14,596 bases of DNA, taken from positions 1 to 14,596 of the forward strand of contig DAIDJQ010000119.1 in assembly GCA_027451305.1 (NCBI GenBank). The letters are read 5' to 3'. This DNA is from Cellulomonas sp. (GTDB taxonomy: Bacteria; Actinomycetota; Actinomycetes; Actinomycetales; Cellulomonadaceae). Position 1 is the stretch's first letter, and the number at the start of each line of letters is the position of its first letter. The notes under the pieces are model-generated. The model did no database searches, was not told the DNA's origin, and saw nothing but the letters and a program-made list of their open reading frames with translations. The position numbers were made by a program, and so were the translations under genes. Shown one piece after another: positions 1-9,248 of this stretch.

Positions 1-2166
1 GTGGCGAGCGCCTACCTGGACGGCACGTACTCGGAGATCTACACCAACATCACGCAGGACGAGGACGGGCTGCGCAAGCTGTTCCGCCAGTTCTCGTTCC
101 CGGGCGGCATCCCCTCGCACGTGGCGCCGGAGACCCCCGGCTCGATCCACGAGGGCGGCGAGCTGGGCTACGCGCTGTCCCACGCCTACGGCGCCGCGTT
201 CGACAACCCGGACCTGCTGGTCGCGGCCGTGGTCGGCGACGGCGAGGCCGAGACGGGCCCGCTGGCCACCAGCTGGCACTCGAACAAGTTCGTCAACCCG
301 GCGCACGACGGCGTGGTCCTGCCGATCCTGCACCTCAACGGCTACAAGATCGCCAACCCGACGGTCCTGGCCCGGATCAGCGACGACGAGCTGCACGATC
401 TGATGGTCGGCTACGGCCACCACCCGTACGTGTTCACGGGCGGCTACGACGACGAGCCGATGGTCGACGTGCACCGCCGCTTCGCGACGCTGCTCGACGA
501 GGTGCTCGACGAGATCGCCGACATCAAGGCGCGTGCGGCTGCGGGCGACACCGACCGTCCGATGTGGCCGATGATCGTGTTCCGCACCCCCAAGGGCTGG
601 ACCGGTCCCGCCGAGATCGACGGCAAGAAGACCACCGGCTCATGGCGCGCGCACCAGGTGCCGCTCGCCAGCGCCCGCGACACCCCGGAGCACCTGCAGG
701 TGCTCGAGGAGTGGCTCACGTCGTACCGCGCGGAGGAGCTGTTCGACGCGACGGGCCGCCTCGAGGCGAACATCCGCGCGCTGGCACCCGCGGGTGACCT
801 GCGGATGAGCGCCAACCCCAACGCGAACGGCGGCGTGCTGCTGAAGGACCTGCGGCTGCCCGACTTCCGCGACTTCGCGGTCGACGTGCCGCGACCGGCG
901 AGCACGTTCGCCGAGGCGCCCCGGGTGCTCGGCGAGTACCTGACCGAGGTGATCCGCCGCAACCCGGACAACTTCCGCATCTTCGGCCCGGACGAGACCG
1001 CGTCCAACCGCCTGCAGGCGGTGTTCGAGGTCACGGACAAGCAGTGGAACGCCGAGTACATCTCCCCCGAGGTCGACGAGCACATGGCCCGCGCGGGCCG
1101 CGTGATGGAGATGCTGTCGGAGCACCAGTGCCAGGGCTGGCTGGAGGGCTACCTGCTCACCGGGCGGCACGGGCTGTTCACCTCCTACGAGGCGTTCATC
1201 CACATCGTCGACTCGATGTTCAACCAGCACGCCAAGTGGCTGAAGGTCACCAACGACATCTCCTGGCGCCGTCCCATCGCGAGCCTGAACTACCTGCTGT
1301 CCAGCCACGTCTGGCGCCAGGACCACAACGGGTTCTCCCACCAGGACCCCGGGTTCATCGACCACGTGATCAACAAGAAGGCCGAGGTGGTGCGCGTCTA
1401 CCTGCCGCCGGACGCGAACACCCTGCTGTCCACGTACGACCACTGCCTGCGGAGCCGGCAGTACGTCAACGTGGTGGTCTCCGGCAAGCAGCCCGCGCCG
1501 AACTTCCTGACGATGCAGGAGGCGATCGAGCACACCACCCGAGGCCTCGGGATCTGGGAGTGGGCCGGCACCGAGGTGGCCGGTGAGGAGCCGGACGTGG
1601 TGCTCGCCTGCGCGGGCGACGTGCCGACCCTCGAGGTGCTGGCGGCGGCGGACATCCTGCGCCGCGAGCTGCCGGTGCTGAAGGTGCGCGTGGTCAACGT
1701 GGTGGACCTGATGCGCCTGCAGGACGAGCAGGAGCACCCGCACGGCATGTCCGACCGGGACTTCGACACCCTGTTCACGGCGGACCGGCCCATCGTGTTC
1801 GCCTACCACGGGTACCCGTGGCTCATCCACCGCCTCACCTACCGCCGCAACGGGCACCCGAACCTGCACGTGCGCGGGTACAAGGAGGAGGGCACCACCA
1901 CCACGCCCTTCGACATGGTGATGCTGAACGACCTGGACCGTTACCACCTGGTGATCGACGTGATCGACCAGGTGCACTGGCTGCGCGCGTCGCAGGCCGG
2001 CCTGCGTCAGCGCATGGTCGACGCCCGCCTGCGCGCCCGCCAGTACACCCGGGAGCACGGCGAGGACATCCCGGAGGTGCGGGACTGGGTGTGGCCGGAC
2101 GCCGGCGACGCCGCAGCCGAGGGCGAGGTCACCGCGACCTTGTCCACAGGTGGCGACAACGAGTAG
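1..2166 (+). CDS. xfp: Phosphoketolase (xylulose-5-P / fructose-6-P), 5' end cut off by window
   Basis: Thiamine-diphosphate enzyme that cleaves xylulose-5-phosphate (in many members also fructose-6-phosphate) with phosphate, giving acetyl-phosphate plus glyceraldehyde-3-P or erythrose-4-P. The 721 visible residues run from the N-terminal phosphoketolase domain to the natural TAG stop. Family proteins have about 800-830 residues and carry roughly 110 before the GTYSE motif seen here at 8-12, so the start lies upstream and the GTG at base 1 is an internal Val. Visible signatures: FPGGIPSH and [14 protein letters not shown] (about residues 33-57), and the ThDP/Mg motif GDG (79-81) with its partner Asn at 113 in HLNGYKI. 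The C-terminal phosphoketolase domain covers roughly the last 200 residues, followed by an Ala/Gly/Glu-rich tail. Next downstream are pta and ackA, which consume acetyl-phosphate. Sure of the family; substrate preference between X5P and F6P cannot be read here. Confidence 0.96.
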   Translation: MASAYLDGTYSEIYTNITQDEDGLRKLFRQFSFPGGIPSHVAPETPGSIHEGGELGYALSHAYGAAFDNPDLLVAAVVGDGEAETGPLATSWHSNKFVNPAHDGVVLPILHLNGYKIANPTVLARISDDELHDLMVGYGHHPYVFTGGYDDEPMVDVHRRFATLLDEVLDEIADIKARAAAGDTDRPMWPMIVFRTPKGWTGPAEIDGKKTTGSWRAHQVPLASARDTPEHLQVLEEWLTSYRAEELFDATGRLEANIRALAPAGDLRMSANPNANGGVLLKDLRLPDFRDFAVDVPRPASTFAEAPRVLGEYLTEVIRRNPDNFRIFGPDETASNRLQAVFEVTDKQWNAEYISPEVDEHMARAGRVMEMLSEHQCQGWLEGYLLTGRHGLFTSYEAFIHIVDSMFNQHAKWLKVTNDISWRRPIASLNYLLSSHVWRQDHNGFSHQDPGFIDHVINKKAEVVRVYLPPDANTLLSTYDHCLRSRQYVNVVVSGKQPAPNFLTMQEAIEHTTRGLGIWEWAGTEVAGEEPDVVLACAGDVPTLEVLAAADILRRELPVLKVRVVNVVDLMRLQDEQEHPHGMSDRDFDTLFTADRPIVFAYHGYPWLIHRLTYRRNGHPNLHVRGYKEEGTTTTPFDMVMLNDLDRYHLVIDVIDQVHWLRASQAGLRQRMVDARLRARQYTREHGEDIPEVRDWVWPDAGDAAAEGEVTATLSTGGDNE

Positions 2167-2171
2167 TCGGT

Positions 2172-2206
2172 GAGGGGGCCGGGGCGCACGTCGCCCCGGC
2201 CCCCTC
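2172..2206 (+). terminator. Perfect 15-bp GC hairpin between xfp and pta
   Basis: The arms at 2172-2186 and 2192-2206 are exact reverse complements around a 5-nt loop (CACGT). The hairpin starts 5 nt after the xfp stop codon and ends 38 nt before the pta start. No T-run follows, which is common for actinobacterial terminators. It may end xfp transcripts, or act as a partial terminator or 3'-end stabiliser if xfp and pta are co-transcribed. I cannot separate these from sequence alone. Confidence 0.75.
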
Positions 2207-2230
2207 GTCGCGTGACGAACCGCAAGAAAC

Positions 2231-2235
2231 AGGAG
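2231..2235 (+). promoter_or_regulatory. Shine-Dalgarno site that decides the pta start
   Basis: AGGAG lies 9 nt before the GTG at 2245. This favours 2245 over any further-upstream start in the same open frame, which would place the xfp-pta hairpin region inside the coding sequence. The family-conserved N-terminus ([11 protein letters not shown]) begins exactly at that GTG. Confidence 0.8.
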
Positions 2236-2244
2236 ACGCCCACC

Positions 2245-4365
2245 GTGGCCCGCAGCATCTACATCACCTCGCCCGAGGGAGACACCGGCAAGTCGACGGT
2301 GGCCCTCGGTCTCGTCGACCTGCTCACGCGCACCGTGCAGCGGGTGGGCGTGTTCCGCCCAGTCGCCCGTTCCACCGAGGAGCGGGACTACGTGCTCGAG
2401 CTGCTGCTCGCCCACGACGGCATCGACATGGCGTACGACGACGCCGTCGGGGTCACCTACGAGCAGGTGCTCGACGACGCCGAGGCGGCCCTCGCCAAGA
2501 TCGTGCAGCGCTACCACGACGTGGAGCGCCGTTGCGACGCGATCGTCGTGGTCGGCACCGACTACACCGATGTCGCAGGTCCGACGGAGCTGGCGTACAA
2601 CGCCCGCATCGCGGCCAACCTCGGCGCCCCTGCTGTGCTGGTGGTGAGCGGGAAGAACCGTGCACCGGACGCGATCCACCAGATCGCCGAGGTGGCCATC
2701 GCGGAGATGAAGGCCAACCACGCCCAGGTGGTGGCGGTCGTCGCCAACCGGTGCGCCGGGGTGTGCGTCGACTCCGTGCGGGCCGAGTTCGGGAGCGAGC
2801 TGCCGGTCTGGGCCATCCCGGACGACCCGATGCTGACGGCGCCGACGCTGCGCGAGCTGGTGGACGCGGTGGACGGCACGCTGATCGGCGGGGACGAGGA
2901 GCTGCTGTCCCGCGAGGTGCTGGACCTGCTGGTGGGCGCCATGAGCGTCGAGCACCTGCTCGACCGGCTGCAGCCCGGCGCCGTGGTGATCACCTCCGGC
3001 GACCGGCACGACGTGCTGCTCGGCCTGCTGCTGGCGCACCAGGCGGAGGGCTTCCCCAACCTGGCCGGCATCGTCCTGACCGGCGGCCTGACCCCTGCCC
3101 CCGTCATCTCCCGGCTGCTCAGCGGCCTGAACTCGCGGCTGCCGCTGGTCTCCACCGACCTCGGCACCTTCCGCTCCGCCTCGGCGGCTGCCGCCACCCG
3201 CGGCCGGCTCACGCGGGAGTCCCAGCGCAAGGTCGACTCGGCGCTGGCGCTGTTCGAGCAGCACGTGGACGGGACCGCCCTGCTCGCGGCCGTGGACGTC
3301 CCGCGCGTCGCCGTCGTGACCCCGCTGATGTTCGAGTACGCGCTGCTGGACCGGGCCCGCTCGGACCGCAAGCACATCGTCCTGCCCGAGGGCAACGACG
3401 ACCGGATCCTGCGTGCCGCGTCCACGCTGCTGCAGCGCGGCGTTGCCGACCTGACGCTCCTCGGGGACGAGACCGCGATCCGCACCCGCGCCGCCGAGCT
3501 GGGCCTGGTGCTCGACGGGGCCGACGTGATCGACCCGAAGGACGGCGAGCTGCTCGAGCGGTTCGCGCGCGAGTACACCGAGCTGCGCAAGCACAAGGGC
3601 ATGACGGTGGAGCGGGCCCGGGAGATCGTGTCCTCGGTCTCCTACTTCGGCACGATGATGGTCAAGCTCGGGCTGGCGGACGGCATGGTCTCCGGCGCCA
3701 ACCACACGACGGCGCACACCATCAAGCCGTCGTTCGAGATCATCAAGACGGCCCCCGGCGTCTCCAACGTGTCGAGCTGCTTCCTGATGTGCCTCGAGGA
3801 CCGTGTCCTGGTCTACGCCGACTGCGCAGTGATCCCCGACCCGACGGCCGAGCAGCTGGCGGACATCGCGATCTCCTCCGCGGCGACCGCCGAGCAGTTC
3901 GGCATCGAGCCGCGGATCGCCATGCTGTCCTACTCGACCGGCGAGTCCGGCACCGGTGCGGACGTGGACAAGGTCCGCACCGCCACGGCGCTGGTCCGCG
4001 AGCGCCGCCCCGACCTGTCGGTGGAGGGCCCCATCCAGTACGACGCCGCGGTGGACGCCTCGGTGGCCAAGACGAAGCTGCCGGACTCGGCCGTGGCCGG
4101 CCGGGCGACCGTGTTCGTCTTCCCCGACCTGAACACCGGCAACAACACCTACAAGGCCGTGCAGCGCTCGGCCGGTGCCGTGGCCGTCGGCCCGGTGCTG
4201 CAGGGTCTGCGCATGCCCGTCAACGACCTGTCCCGCGGCGCGCTCGTGCAGGACATCGTCAACACCGTCGCGATCACCGCGATCCAGGCCCAGGCGCTCG
4301 CCGGGCCGTCCGTCCGCTCCGAGCTGCCCGCGGCAGCCAACCACGTGGAGGCAGCAACCCGATGA
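2245..4365 (+). CDS. pta: Phosphate acetyltransferase, long three-domain form
   Basis: Reversibly converts acetyl-phosphate and CoA to acetyl-CoA and phosphate; cytoplasmic. The product has 706 residues, the size of the long Pta form. Domain order: an N-terminal BioD-like P-loop domain with [10 protein letters not shown] at 9-18, a DRTGG-type regulatory domain at roughly 225-345 ([20 protein letters not shown] begins at about 238), and the catalytic PTA/PTB domain from about 373 ([14 protein letters not shown]) to the end. Catalytic-domain signatures include [32 protein letters not shown] starting at 562, [13 protein letters not shown] and [17 protein letters not shown]. The GTG start is supported by the AGGAG site at 2231. 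Its TGA stop overlaps the ackA ATG (ATGA), which suggests translational coupling. The N-terminal P-loop departs from a strict Walker A motif, as is usual in Pta. Identity is secure. Confidence 0.97.
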   Translation: MARSIYITSPEGDTGKSTVALGLVDLLTRTVQRVGVFRPVARSTEERDYVLELLLAHDGIDMAYDDAVGVTYEQVLDDAEAALAKIVQRYHDVERRCDAIVVVGTDYTDVAGPTELAYNARIAANLGAPAVLVVSGKNRAPDAIHQIAEVAIAEMKANHAQVVAVVANRCAGVCVDSVRAEFGSELPVWAIPDDPMLTAPTLRELVDAVDGTLIGGDEELLSREVLDLLVGAMSVEHLLDRLQPGAVVITSGDRHDVLLGLLLAHQAEGFPNLAGIVLTGGLTPAPVISRLLSGLNSRLPLVSTDLGTFRSASAAAATRGRLTRESQRKVDSALALFEQHVDGTALLAAVDVPRVAVVTPLMFEYALLDRARSDRKHIVLPEGNDDRILRAASTLLQRGVADLTLLGDETAIRTRAAELGLVLDGADVIDPKDGELLERFAREYTELRKHKGMTVERAREIVSSVSYFGTMMVKLGLADGMVSGANHTTAHTIKPSFEIIKTAPGVSNVSSCFLMCLEDRVLVYADCAVIPDPTAEQLADIAISSAATAEQFGIEPRIAMLSYSTGESGTGADVDKVRTATALVRERRPDLSVEGPIQYDAAVDASVAKTKLPDSAVAGRATVFVFPDLNTGNNTYKAVQRSAGAVAVGPVLQGLRMPVNDLSRGALVQDIVNTVAITAIQAQALAGPSVRSELPAAANHVEAATR

Positions 4366-5558
4366 GCACCCGCACAGTCCTGGTCGTCAACTCCGGCTCC
4401 TCGTCGATCAAGTACCAGCTGGTCGACCCCGACGCCGGTACGGCCATCGCGTCCGGCATCGTCGAGCGGATCGGCGAGAGCACCGGCAACGTCAAGCACA
4501 CGTACGGCGACCAGACGGTCAAGCGCGAGGTGCCGGTGGCGGACCACGCCGTCGGCATGCGGATCGTCCTCGACCTGTTCGAGGAGGTCGGGCCGTCGAT
4601 CCACACGTCCAACGTGGTGGCCGTCGGCCACCGCGTGGTGCAGGGCGGCTCGGTGTTCGACGCCCCGGCGCTGATCGACGACGACGTGGTGGAGAAGATC
4701 GACGCGCTGTCCCCCCTGGCGCCGCTGCACAACCCGGCGCACATCACCGGGATCAAGGTGGCCCGGACGCTGCTGCCCGACGTGCCGCAGGTCGCGGTGT
4801 TCGACACGGCGTTCTTCGAGAAGCTGCCGCTCGAGTCGGCCACCTACGCGATCGACCGTGAGGTCGCCGCGCGGTACCAGGTGCGCCGCTACGGCGCCCA
4901 CGGCACGTCGCACCAGTACGTGTCGCAGGAGGTGGCCCGCTACCTGGACCGCCCGGTGGGTGAGCTGAACCAGATCGTGCTGCACCTGGGCAACGGCGCC
5001 TCCGCGTCCGCCGTCAAGGGCGGCCACGCGGTGGACACCTCGATGGGGCTGACGCCGCTCGAGGGCCTGGTGATGGGCACGCGCTCCGGGGACATCGACC
5101 CCGCCGTCGTGTTCCACCTCTACCGGAACGCCGGCATGTCGATCGACGACATCGACGACCTGCTGAACCGCCGCTCGGGCATCAAGGGCCTGTCCGGCGA
5201 GAACGACTTCCGCGCCCTGCACGACATGATCGCGGCAGGGGACGCCGACGCGGCGCTCGCCCTCGACGTGTACGTGCACCGGCTGAAGAAGTACGTCGGC
5301 GCCTACCACGCCGTCCTCGGCCGCCTGGACGTGCTGACGTTCACCGCGGGCGTGGGCGAGAACGACGACATCGTCCGCGCCCGGGTCTGCGCGGGCCTGG
5401 AGCCGCTCGGCATCGTGCTCGACCCGGAGCGCAATGCCGGCCGCGGTGGCCCGAAGGTCGTGTCCGCCGACGGGTCGCCGGTCACGGTGCTGGTGATCCC
5501 GACCAACGAGGAGCTGGCGATCGCCCGGCAGTCGCTGGCGGTGGTCGAGGGGCGCTGA
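4362..5558 (+). CDS. ackA: Acetate kinase
   Basis: Transfers the phosphoryl group of acetyl-phosphate to ADP, giving acetate and ATP (reversible); an ASKHA-fold enzyme. The product has 398 residues, the normal family length. Visible active-site elements: Asn10 in [12 protein letters not shown], Arg91 in GHRVVQGG, Asp148 in AVFDTAFF, His180 in YGAHGTSH, phosphate-binding HLGNGAS, Arg241 in [18 protein letters not shown], and Glu384 in PTNEELAIA. These match the catalytic set known from the Methanosarcina thermophila enzyme, mostly with identical numbering. The ATG start overlaps the pta stop by 4 nt and is preceded by GGAGG at 4347-4351, 10 nt upstream. With pta and the upstream phosphoketolase it forms the acetyl-phosphate to acetate/ATP branch. 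A perfect hairpin follows the stop. Identity is secure. Confidence 0.98.
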   Translation: MSTRTVLVVNSGSSSIKYQLVDPDAGTAIASGIVERIGESTGNVKHTYGDQTVKREVPVADHAVGMRIVLDLFEEVGPSIHTSNVVAVGHRVVQGGSVFDAPALIDDDVVEKIDALSPLAPLHNPAHITGIKVARTLLPDVPQVAVFDTAFFEKLPLESATYAIDREVAARYQVRRYGAHGTSHQYVSQEVARYLDRPVGELNQIVLHLGNGASASAVKGGHAVDTSMGLTPLEGLVMGTRSGDIDPAVVFHLYRNAGMSIDDIDDLLNRRSGIKGLSGENDFRALHDMIAAGDADAALALDVYVHRLKKYVGAYHAVLGRLDVLTFTAGVGENDDIVRARVCAGLEPLGIVLDPERNAGRGGPKVVSADGSPVTVLVIPTNEELAIARQSLAVVEGR

Positions 5559-5573
5559 GCCTCGTCGAACCCC

Positions 5574-5611
5574 CGGTGCCCCGGTCCGGCTCTCGTCGGA
5601 CCGGGGCACCG
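5574..5611 (+). terminator. Perfect 15-bp hairpin after ackA, possibly bidirectional
   Basis: The arms at 5574-5588 and 5597-5611 are exact reverse complements around an 8-nt loop. The hairpin begins 15 nt after the ackA stop. It also lies about 95 nt beyond the stop of the converging dehydrogenase gene. Because pairing is perfect it would fold equally well in transcripts from either strand, so it may serve both genes. There is no T-tract. The rest of the 148-nt convergent gap is GC-rich with no other clear element. Confidence 0.78.
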
Positions 5612-5706
5612 CTGCATCCGGGGGCGCCCGGTTCGGACCCGTCGGGCCGGACCCACCCGCGTGACGCGCACACGCCCCGCACCGGACGGGCCCGGCGCCC
5701 CGGTCC

Positions 5707-7362
5707 TCAGGGCAGCCGCACGGCGCGCATCGCCCGCAGCGCCTGCGTGTAGACCACCGGCCACAGCTCGTGCCCCAGGCCGAAGAGCCGTTCGAGGCCG
5801 ACGGTCGGCCCGCCCCGCGGGCCGAGCACACCGTGCGTCCCGCGCTGCACGGCCACCGTCTGCTGGCGGGTGTGCTGCCACAGGCCCTCGGGCCCGTGCC
5901 GGCCGCCGAGCCCCGACGGACCCCACCCCACCTGCGGCGCCCCCATCGACGCCCAGCTCGCCACGTACCCCTCGTTCACGTTCACGGACCCGGCACGCAC
6001 CCGGCGCGCAAGGGCTGCGCCGCGCCGCGCCGAGGCCGTCCAGATGCTCGCGTTGAGCCCGAACTCGCTGTCGTTCATCGCCGCCACCGCCTCGTCGTCC
6101 GACGAGACCGGCGTCAGCGCCACCACCGGCCCGAACGTCTCCTCGCGGCACAGCAGAGCCGTCGTCGGCACGTCGGCCAGCACCGTCGGCTCGTAGAAGT
6201 ACGGACCGAGGTCGGGCCGCTGCCGACCGCCGGCCAGCAGCCGCGCACCCTGCCCGAGGGCGTCCTCGACGTGCTCCACGACGCGCGCGAGCTGTGCCGC
6301 GGACGTCAGCGAGCCCACGTCCGAGCGGTAGTCCAGCCCGGCGCCCATCCGCAGGGCTCGGGTGCGCGCGACGAAGGCCGGCACGAAGTCGTCCCACACG
6401 CTGCGATGCACGTAGACGCGCTCGACGCTGACGCAGATCTGCCCGGTGCCGGCGAACGCGGCCCGCACGACCCCCGCCGCGGTGACGTCGACTCGCACGT
6501 CCTCCGCCACGTACAGGGCGTTCTTGCCGCTGAGCTCGAGGGTGGCCGGGACCAGGCGCCTGCCGGCCTGGGCCGCCACCGTGCGACCGGCGGCGGTCGA
6601 GCCGGTGAACACCACCGCGTCGGCCGCGTCGACCAGCGCCGCACCGATGTCCGGACCACCGGTCACCACCTGCAGCACCCCGGCCGGCAGGCCCGCCTCC
6701 TCGAGCTGCTCGGCGGCCCAGAGCGCCGTCAGGCTGGTCTGCGGGTCAGGGCGGAGCACCACCGCGTTGCCGGCCACCAGTGCGGGCAGCGCGTCGCCGA
6801 GCGCCATCGTCAGCGGCACGTTCCACGGTGCCACGACGCCGACCACGCCGATGGGGTGCCGCACCACCTGGGTGGCGGTCAGGCCGGGCAGCAGCCCGGC
6901 GGCGTGCCGCGTGGCGAGGTACGCCGGGGCCCGCACCGCGTAGTGCCGCGCCACGTTGGCGACGTCCGCGACCTCCTCGAACGCATGGGCACGGGCCTTG
7001 CCGGTCTCGACCTGGATGAGGTCCAGCACGTCGCTCTGCCGCTCGAGCAGCAGGTCGTGCAGCCGCAGCAGCACGCGGGTGCGCTCCCGCACCGGGACCG
7101 CGGCCCACAGCCGTTGGGCCGCGCGGGCCCTGCGCACCGCACGGGCCACGTCACCGGCGCCGGACAACGGGACCGCCGCGATGGGTGCGCCGGTGAACGG
7201 TGCGTGCGCCACGTGCGAGGAGTGGCCCGGACCGGCGACCACCCGTGCGAGCAGCGTGCGCAGGTCGTCCGGCTCGAGCACGTAGGTGGCGAGCGGGTCG
7301 GTCTCGGGGTCGTGCAGGGGGGCCTGGGCGGGATCCGGCTGCTGCCCTGCGTCGTGCGCCAT
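5707..7362 (-). CDS. gabD2: NAD(P)-dependent aldehyde dehydrogenase, GabD2-type succinate-semialdehyde dehydrogenase
   Basis: Predicted to oxidise an aldehyde, by family succinic semialdehyde to succinate, using NAD(P)+. The 551 residues show the ALDH fold in order: VETGKARAHAFEEV (118-131), PWN (179-181), FTGSTAAGR (252-260) in the Rossmann domain, LELSGKN with general-base Glu276, and the nucleophile Cys310 in GTGQICVSVERVYV. Later motifs are EETFGPVVAL, NDSEFGLNASIW, GSVNVNEGY and GRHGPEGL. The GQIC-SVER signature, the GRHGPEGL stretch and a C-terminal tail ending RAVRLP match the actinobacterial GabD2 group better than GabD1. The cofactor-loop Lys usual in ALDHs (KPD/KPS) is Arg204 here. 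The ATG at 7362 is chosen for a leaderless -10 box just upstream; an in-frame ATG at 7398 would add 12 residues. The gene is monocistronic by context, between two hairpins. The true substrate is not proven by sequence. Confidence 0.85.
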   Translation of the reverse strand: MAHDAGQQPDPAQAPLHDPETDPLATYVLEPDDLRTLLARVVAGPGHSSHVAHAPFTGAPIAAVPLSGAGDVARAVRRARAAQRLWAAVPVRERTRVLLRLHDLLLERQSDVLDLIQVETGKARAHAFEEVADVANVARHYAVRAPAYLATRHAAGLLPGLTATQVVRHPIGVVGVVAPWNVPLTMALGDALPALVAGNAVVLRPDPQTSLTALWAAEQLEEAGLPAGVLQVVTGGPDIGAALVDAADAVVFTGSTAAGRTVAAQAGRRLVPATLELSGKNALYVAEDVRVDVTAAGVVRAAFAGTGQICVSVERVYVHRSVWDDFVPAFVARTRALRMGAGLDYRSDVGSLTSAAQLARVVEHVEDALGQGARLLAGGRQRPDLGPYFYEPTVLADVPTTALLCREETFGPVVALTPVSSDDEAVAAMNDSEFGLNASIWTASARRGAALARRVRAGSVNVNEGYVASWASMGAPQVGWGPSGLGGRHGPEGLWQHTRQQTVAVQRGTHGVLGPRGGPTVGLERLFGLGHELWPVVYTQALRAMRAVRLP

Positions 7363-7374
7363 CGCGTCAGGGTA
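7363..7374 (-). promoter_or_regulatory. Candidate leaderless promoter (-10 box) for the aldehyde dehydrogenase
   Basis: On the minus strand TACCCT (7374-7369) fits the actinobacterial -10 pattern TANNNT. Only 6 nt (GACGCG) separate it from the ATG at 7362, so transcription would begin at or next to the start codon. No Shine-Dalgarno sequence stands at a useful distance: GGAGG at 7395-7391 is 28 nt away. No clear -35 box was seen. Leaderless mRNAs are common in actinobacteria; this instance is inference. Confidence 0.5.
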
Positions 7375-7478
7375 CGTCTGCCGGGTGCCACCTCCCATGG
7401 TGCCGCCCGACGGGATCGGCGCGGACGCCCACGGGGGTCGAACGCGCCCGACAGCACGCGGCGGCGGTCCCCGGACGG

Positions 7479-7523
7479 ACGGACGAGGGCGGGCGCCGTC
7501 CCCGGCGACCCGCCCCCGTCCGT
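7479..7523 (-). terminator. Nested hairpin terminator of the fru-pts operon
   Basis: The outer arms 7479-7493 and 7509-7523 pair over 15 positions with one imperfect pair. Inside them CGCCG (7494-7498) pairs with CGGCG (7503-7507) around the loop TCCC, leaving A7508 as a bulge. In minus-strand RNA the imperfect pair is a G-U wobble, while in plus-strand RNA it is an A-C mismatch. The structure is therefore best suited to the ptsI transcript, whose stop codon is 9 nt away. No T-run. Confidence 0.8.
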
Positions 7524-7532
7524 TGGTCGTGC

Positions 7533-9248
7533 TCAGCCCAGCGTGGCCCGGACCTCGTCCACCAGCAGGCCCACCACGGCCGCCCGAGCCTCTTCCGCCG
7601 AACGGGCGGCCAGCGCCGCCGCCGCCATCTCCCTGCACCGCTCCAGGGTGTGGTGCCGCACGGCGTACCGCACGGCCGGCACGGCACCGGCGGACATCGA
7701 CAGGCTGGTGACGCCGAGTCCCACCAGGACGAGCGCCATCAGCGGGTCGCCCGCGGACTCGCCGCAGACACCCACCGGCTTGCCGAGGGTGGTCCCGGCT
7801 CCCGCCGTGATCGCCACCAGGTCCAGCACCGCGGGCTGCCAGGCGTCGAGCAGGTCCGCCAGCTCCCCGCGCAGCCGGTCGGTGGCCATCGTGTACTGGG
7901 CGAGGTCGTTGGTGCCCAGCGAGACGAAGTCCACCTCCCCGAGCAGCTGCTCGGCACGCAGCGCGGCGGACGGCACCTCCACCATCACGCCGACGGTGGC
8001 CACCCCGGCCCGCCGTGCGCGGGCGGCGAACTCCCGGGCCTCGTCGACGGTGGCCACCATCGGCGCCATCACCCATGGGGTGGTGCCGGTCTCCCGCTGG
8101 GCGTCGGCGAGCGCCGCCAGCTGGGTGTCCAGCAGCTCGGGGTGGGTGCGCACCTGCCGGTAGCCGCGCACACCGAGCGCCGGGTTCTCCTCGTCCGGCT
8201 GCGTGGCGAAGGTGAGCGGCTTGTCCGCTCCGGCGTCGAGGGTGCGGACCACCACCTTGCGGTCACCGAACGCGCGCAGCACCCGGGCGTACGTGCCGGC
8301 CTGCTCCTCACGGGTCGGTGCCGTGGCACGCTCGAGGAACAGCACCTCGGTGCGGAACAGCCCCACGCCCTGCACCGGGGTCGGTCCCACGCGCTCGGCG
8401 TCCTCGGCCGTGCCGATGTTGGCGAGCAGCGCCACGGGATGCCCGTCCGCGGTGGCACCGGGGGCGGTGTCCGCCTCGAACGCCCGCTCCACCGCTGCGC
8501 GGTGGGCGAGGGCGGCACGGAGCTCCTCGTCCGGCGCCACCGTCACGGTGGAGGTCGCCGCGTCCACGGCCACCTCCACGCCGTCGGCCAGCTCCGTCGC
8601 GCCGGTCACGCGGACCAGGCAGGGCAGGCCCAGCTGGCCCGCGATGATCGCCGTGTGGCCGGTGGGGCCGCCGAGCTCGGTGACGATCGCCAGCACGTTG
8701 GCCAGGTCGAGCGCCGCGGTGTCGGCGGGCGCCAGGTCCCGCGCGACGACGACCGACGGCCGTGTCAGCTCGGGCACGCCCGGTGCCGGCAGCCCGAGCG
8801 CGCGCGCGACCACCCGGTCACGCACGGACCGCAGGTCGGTGACACGATCGGCGAGGTAGCCGCCCGCCTGCTCGAACATCGTGGCGAACCTGTCCACCAC
8901 GGCGTCGATCGCCGCCACCGGCGGCTCACCGGCGTCGAGCCGGGCGAGCACCCCGGTCCGGAGGGCCGGGTCGGCCGCCATCTGGGCGGTCGCCGCGAGC
9001 ACCTCCTTGACCGTGCCGCTCGAGCGGTCGGACTGCCCCTGCAGTGCCGTGGCCACGTCGGTGAACGCCTGCTCCACCGCGGCGCGGACCTGGGCAGCGC
9101 CTGCCGGGACCCCGTCGACCAGCAGCGGGGCGTCGGCGGCGGGGGCCGGTGCCGGGCGTACCTGCACCACGGGTCCGACGGCGGCCCGGCGGCCGACGCC
9201 GACGCCGTGCAGCGCGGCAGCGGCGGCGGGCCCCACCGCCGCTGTCAC
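7533..9248 (-). CDS. ptsI: Enzyme I of the phosphotransferase system (PEP-protein phosphotransferase)
   Basis: Takes phosphate from phosphoenolpyruvate onto its own histidine and passes it to HPr, the first step for all PTS sugars; soluble. The product has 571 residues, the normal length. The N-terminal region begins GVGVGRRAAVGPV (15-27), followed by the phosphohistidine His198 in GGPTGHTAIIAG. The C-terminal PEP-binding barrel shows Arg299 (LFRTEVLFLE), Arg335 (RTLDAGADKP), NPALGVRGYR, Glu424 (MVEVPSAAL), Asn447-Asp448 (GTNDLAQYTMATDR) and the catalytic Cys495 in VCGESAGDP. The GTG start overlaps the ptsH stop (GTGA, 4 nt), so translation is probably coupled. It is the last gene of the fru operon and is followed at once by a strong hairpin. 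Identity is secure. Confidence 0.97.
   Translation of the reverse strand: MTAAVGPAAAAALHGVGVGRRAAVGPVVQVRPAPAPAADAPLLVDGVPAGAAQVRAAVEQAFTDVATALQGQSDRSSGTVKEVLAATAQMAADPALRTGVLARLDAGEPPVAAIDAVVDRFATMFEQAGGYLADRVTDLRSVRDRVVARALGLPAPGVPELTRPSVVVARDLAPADTAALDLANVLAIVTELGGPTGHTAIIAGQLGLPCLVRVTGATELADGVEVAVDAATSTVTVAPDEELRAALAHRAAVERAFEADTAPGATADGHPVALLANIGTAEDAERVGPTPVQGVGLFRTEVLFLERATAPTREEQAGTYARVLRAFGDRKVVVRTLDAGADKPLTFATQPDEENPALGVRGYRQVRTHPELLDTQLAALADAQRETGTTPWVMAPMVATVDEAREFAARARRAGVATVGVMVEVPSAALRAEQLLGEVDFVSLGTNDLAQYTMATDRLRGELADLLDAWQPAVLDLVAITAGAGTTLGKPVGVCGESAGDPLMALVLVGLGVTSLSMSAGAVPAVRYAVRHHTLERCREMAAAALAARSAEEARAAVVGLLVDEVRATLG

Noticed and set aside
1..3. GTG at base 1 as the true phosphoketolase start
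   Set aside because: About 110 family-conserved N-terminal residues would be missing. The codon is simply the first in-frame codon at the window edge.
640..4344. A minus-strand open frame of about 1,230 codons opposite xfp and pta, and similar long plus-strand frames opposite the fru operon (e.g. 7200-10634)
   Set aside because: Their sequences are Arg/His/Gly/Pro-rich with no domain signature. Such frames arise because high GC with G/C third positions removes stop codons from alternative frames. The opposite-strand genes have full family motifs.
1818..4361. Plus-strand frame upstream of and in phase with ackA, which would make a giant AckA fusion
   Set aside because: It overlaps xfp and pta in another frame and is low-complexity. 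The AckA family start and ribosome site are at 4362.
7399..8076. N-terminal extension of the dehydrogenase frame into the ptsI region
   Set aside because: It is antisense to the ptsI C-terminus and its terminator, and is Gly/Arg-rich with no ALDH features.
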